From CAVUFH01 sp963740835 (GTDB lineage: Bacteria; Actinomycetota; Acidimicrobiia; IMCC26256; PALSA-610), in assembly GCA_963740835.1 (NCBI GenBank), contig CAVUFH010000002.1, positions 248,001-312,000 of the forward strand: a stretch of DNA of 64,000 nt, given 5' to 3'. Position numbers and translations under genes: made by a program. Positions 62,435 to 64,000 of this stretch are shown here, in pieces. Each line of letters starts with the position of its first letter. The stretch's first letter is position 1. The notes under the pieces were generated by a model. That model was not told where the DNA came from. It made no database searches and worked only from the letters and a program-made list of their open reading frames with translations.

Positions 62435-62892
62435 ATGACCGAAGAGCGCTATGTGAAGCCCGGCTGGTTCACCCAACACCTCTTCAACCCGTTCATCCAA
62501 GGGTTGACGAAGCTCGGCATCAGCGTGTGGGGCTCACGCGAGCTGCGCGTGCGCGGGCGTACGAGCGGGGAGTGGCGTTCGAACCCCGTGAACCTGCTCA
62601 CCATCGACGACACTGAGTACCTCGTCGCGCCGCGCGGCATCACACAGTGGGTGAAGAACCTTCGCGTCGCGCGTGAAGGAGAGCTGCGCGTCGGCAAGAA
62701 GATCCATAAGTTCCACGCCGACGAGCTCGCCGACGACGAGAAGCCCCCGATCCTCCGCGCCTACCTGAAGCGGTGGAAGGCCGAAGTCGGTGTCTTCTTC
62801 GACGGCGTCGGCCCCGACGCCAGCGACGACGAGCTCCCGCGATCGGCCCAAAGCACCCCGTCTTCAAGATCGAGGCGAGCCGCGTCAGCTGA
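62435..62892 (+). CDS. deazaflavin (F420)-dependent nitroreductase-family protein, 3' frameshift
   Basis: My translation from ATG 62435 gives a Ddn/FDR-type split-barrel protein: WGSRELRVRGRTSGEWRSNPVNLLTI, YLVAPRGITQWVKNLRVAREGEL, KWKAEVGVFF-like RWKAEVGVFFDGV. Near 62841 the frame slips: adding one G gives PRIGPKHPVFKIEASRVS and a stop at 62890-62892, the normal family ending, for about 152 aa. Without that base the frame continues meaninglessly into the citrate synthase antisense. Members bind F420 and reduce quinones or nitro compounds. Convergent with citrate synthase (8 bp overlap). Confidence 0.85.
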
Positions 62893-64000
62893 TGCTGTCT
62901 TCGCGCTGCTCGATCGGGACGTACTTGCGCTCGGTCGGGCCGGTGTAGATCTGGCGGGGGCGACCGATCTTCGTCTTCGCGTTCTCGTGGCCCTCTTTCC
63001 AGTGCGCGATCCAGCCGGGGAGCCGGCCGATGGCGAACAGGACGGGGAACATGTTCGTCGGGAAACCCATCGCGCGGTAGATCAGGCCCGAATAGAAGTC
63101 GACATTCGGGTACAGCTTCCGTTCGATGAAGAACTCGTCGGTGAGCGCGACCTGCTCGAGCTCCAGCGCGATGTCGAACAGCTCGTCCTTGGAGCCCAGC
63201 TCGTTGAGCACGCGCTCGGCAGTGGTCTTGAGGATGCGAGCGCGCGGGTCGTAGTTCTTGTAGACGCGGTGCCCGAAGCCGGAGAGGCGGAAGTCGTCGC
63301 CCGGGTCCTTGGCCTTGGCCACGAACCTCGGGATGTCGCCGTCGGAGTCGCGGATCGCTTCGAGCATCTCGATGGCGGCTTGGTTCGCGCCGCCGTGGAG
63401 CGGGCCCCACAGTGCGTTGATGCCGGCCGCGATCGACGCGTAGAGGTTGGCGTCCGAGGATCCGACCAAGCGCACCGTCGACGTGGAGCAGTTCTGCTCA
63501 TGGTCCGCGTGCAGGATCAGCAGCTGCTTCAACGCGTGGACGACGGTGGGGTTGACCTCGTAGTCCTGGGTCGGCACCGCGAACATCATCCGCATGAAGT
63601 TCTCGATGAGGTCGAGCGAGTTGTCGGGGTAGAGGAACGGCTGACCGATCGACGTCTTGTACGAGTACGCCGCAACCGTCGGCAGCTTGGCGAGCAGCCG
63701 GATGATCGTCAGCTCCACTTGGGCCGGGTCGTGCGGGTCTTCGGTGTCCTGGTAGAAGGTCGACATCGCGCTGACGACCGCCGACAGCGTCGCCATCGGG
63801 TGCGCGTCCTTGGGGAACCCGTCGTAGAAGCGCTTCACGTCTTCGCGCAGCATCGTGTGCTGGCGGATCTGGTGGCTCAGCCACTCGCGCTCGGACTCGG
63901 TCGGCAGGTTGCCGTAGATCAGCAGGAACGCGGTCTCGAGGAACGACGGGTCGTCACGGTCGGCGAGGCCCTCGATGTCGTAGCCGCGGTAGCGCAGGAT
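62885..64000 (-). CDS. gltA: citrate synthase (5' end outside window)
   Basis: At least 371 residues of a type II citrate synthase are visible; the N-terminus lies beyond the window (the first readable part is ILRYRGYDIEGLADR). Catalytic residues: His in GPLHGGANQAA, His in SGFGHRVYKNYDPRA and Asp in NVDFYSGLIYRAMG. The C-terminus is RKYVPIEQREDSIS. It condenses acetyl-CoA with oxaloacetate, the entry to the TCA cycle. Convergent with the Ddn-like gene. Confidence 0.97.
   Translation of the reverse strand: MLRYRGYDIEGLADRDDPSFLETAFLLIYGNLPTESEREWLSHQIRQHTMLREDVKRFYDGFPKDAHPMATLSAVVSAMSTFYQDTEDPHDPAQVELTIIRLLAKLPTVAAYSYKTSIGQPFLYPDNSLDLIENFMRMMFAVPTQDYEVNPTVVHALKQLLILHADHEQNCSTSTVRLVGSSDANLYASIAAGINALWGPLHGGANQAAIEMLEAIRDSDGDIPRFVAKAKDPGDDFRLSGFGHRVYKNYDPRARILKTTAERVLNELGSKDELFDIALELEQVALTDEFFIERKLYPNVDFYSGLIYRAMGFPTNMFPVLFAIGRLPGWIAHWKEGHENAKTKIGRPRQIYTGPTERKYVPIEQREDSIS

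Overview
The window reads as a high-GC actinobacterial chromosome segment, most likely from an uncultured Acidimicrobiia-like member of the Actinomycetota. This is inferred from very GC-rich third positions, many GTG starts, dense GTGA/ATGA start-stop overlaps, a WhiB regulator, an actinobacterial-type RNase P RNA, F420-type enzymes (LLM and Ddn-like), an ECF42 sigma/DGPF pair and many acyl-CoA, P450 and amidohydrolase genes. Nearly the whole window is protein coding. Only one RNA gene (rnpB) was found, with no tRNA, rRNA or CRISPR.

Layout. 0-2.2 kb: edge of a possible peptide/protein-modification locus (PqqD-thioredoxin fusion, HprK-related-like protein, divergent Tat-exported Cys-rich protein). 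2.2-6 kb: two hydrolases, a dead Ig-like gene and an acyl-CoA synthetase. 6-16.7 kb: AddB/AddA-like recombination nuclease pair, class A PBP, zinc-ribbon coiled-coil protein, RNase HI, membrane protein and histidine phosphatase, mostly translationally coupled. 16.7-24.9 kb: bioB, amine oxidase, amidohydrolase, SURF1, Tat-exported amidase, a truncated SDR, and the DGPF/ECF42 pair. 24.9-28 kb: accessory patch with an RCC1-propeller lipoprotein, a Fur/Zur-like palindrome and an integrase lacking its start, abutting the 3' end of rnpB. 28-37.7 kb: STAS protein, cation exchanger, WhiB, acyl-CoA dehydrogenase, trpD, zinc-ribbon proteins, DnaQ/GIY-YIG nuclease, YjbQ and NYN proteins.

37.7-62.4 kb is a catabolic stretch: two amidohydrolase + P450 modules, a fused electron-transfer flavoprotein, thiolases, a fused CoA-transferase, a CaiB transferase, a DUF35 protein, two TetR regulators, acyl-CoA dehydrogenase, sulfatase and a Ugp-like sugar/glycerophosphate ABC importer. 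This fits uptake and oxidation of hydrophobic, possibly steroid- or aryl-sulfate-like, substrates through CoA intermediates. Three copies of a CTGAC-N6-GTCAG palindrome sit at promoters in this region and look like one local regulon. The window ends with a Ddn-like protein and citrate synthase (cut by the window edge).

Several well-conserved genes (cation exchanger, trpD, DnaQ/GIY-YIG, Etf fusion, Ddn-like, probably the HprK-like gene) are each interrupted by one apparent single-base frameshift. Uncorrected assembly indels explain this more easily than independent gene decay, so these genes should be read as probably intact.
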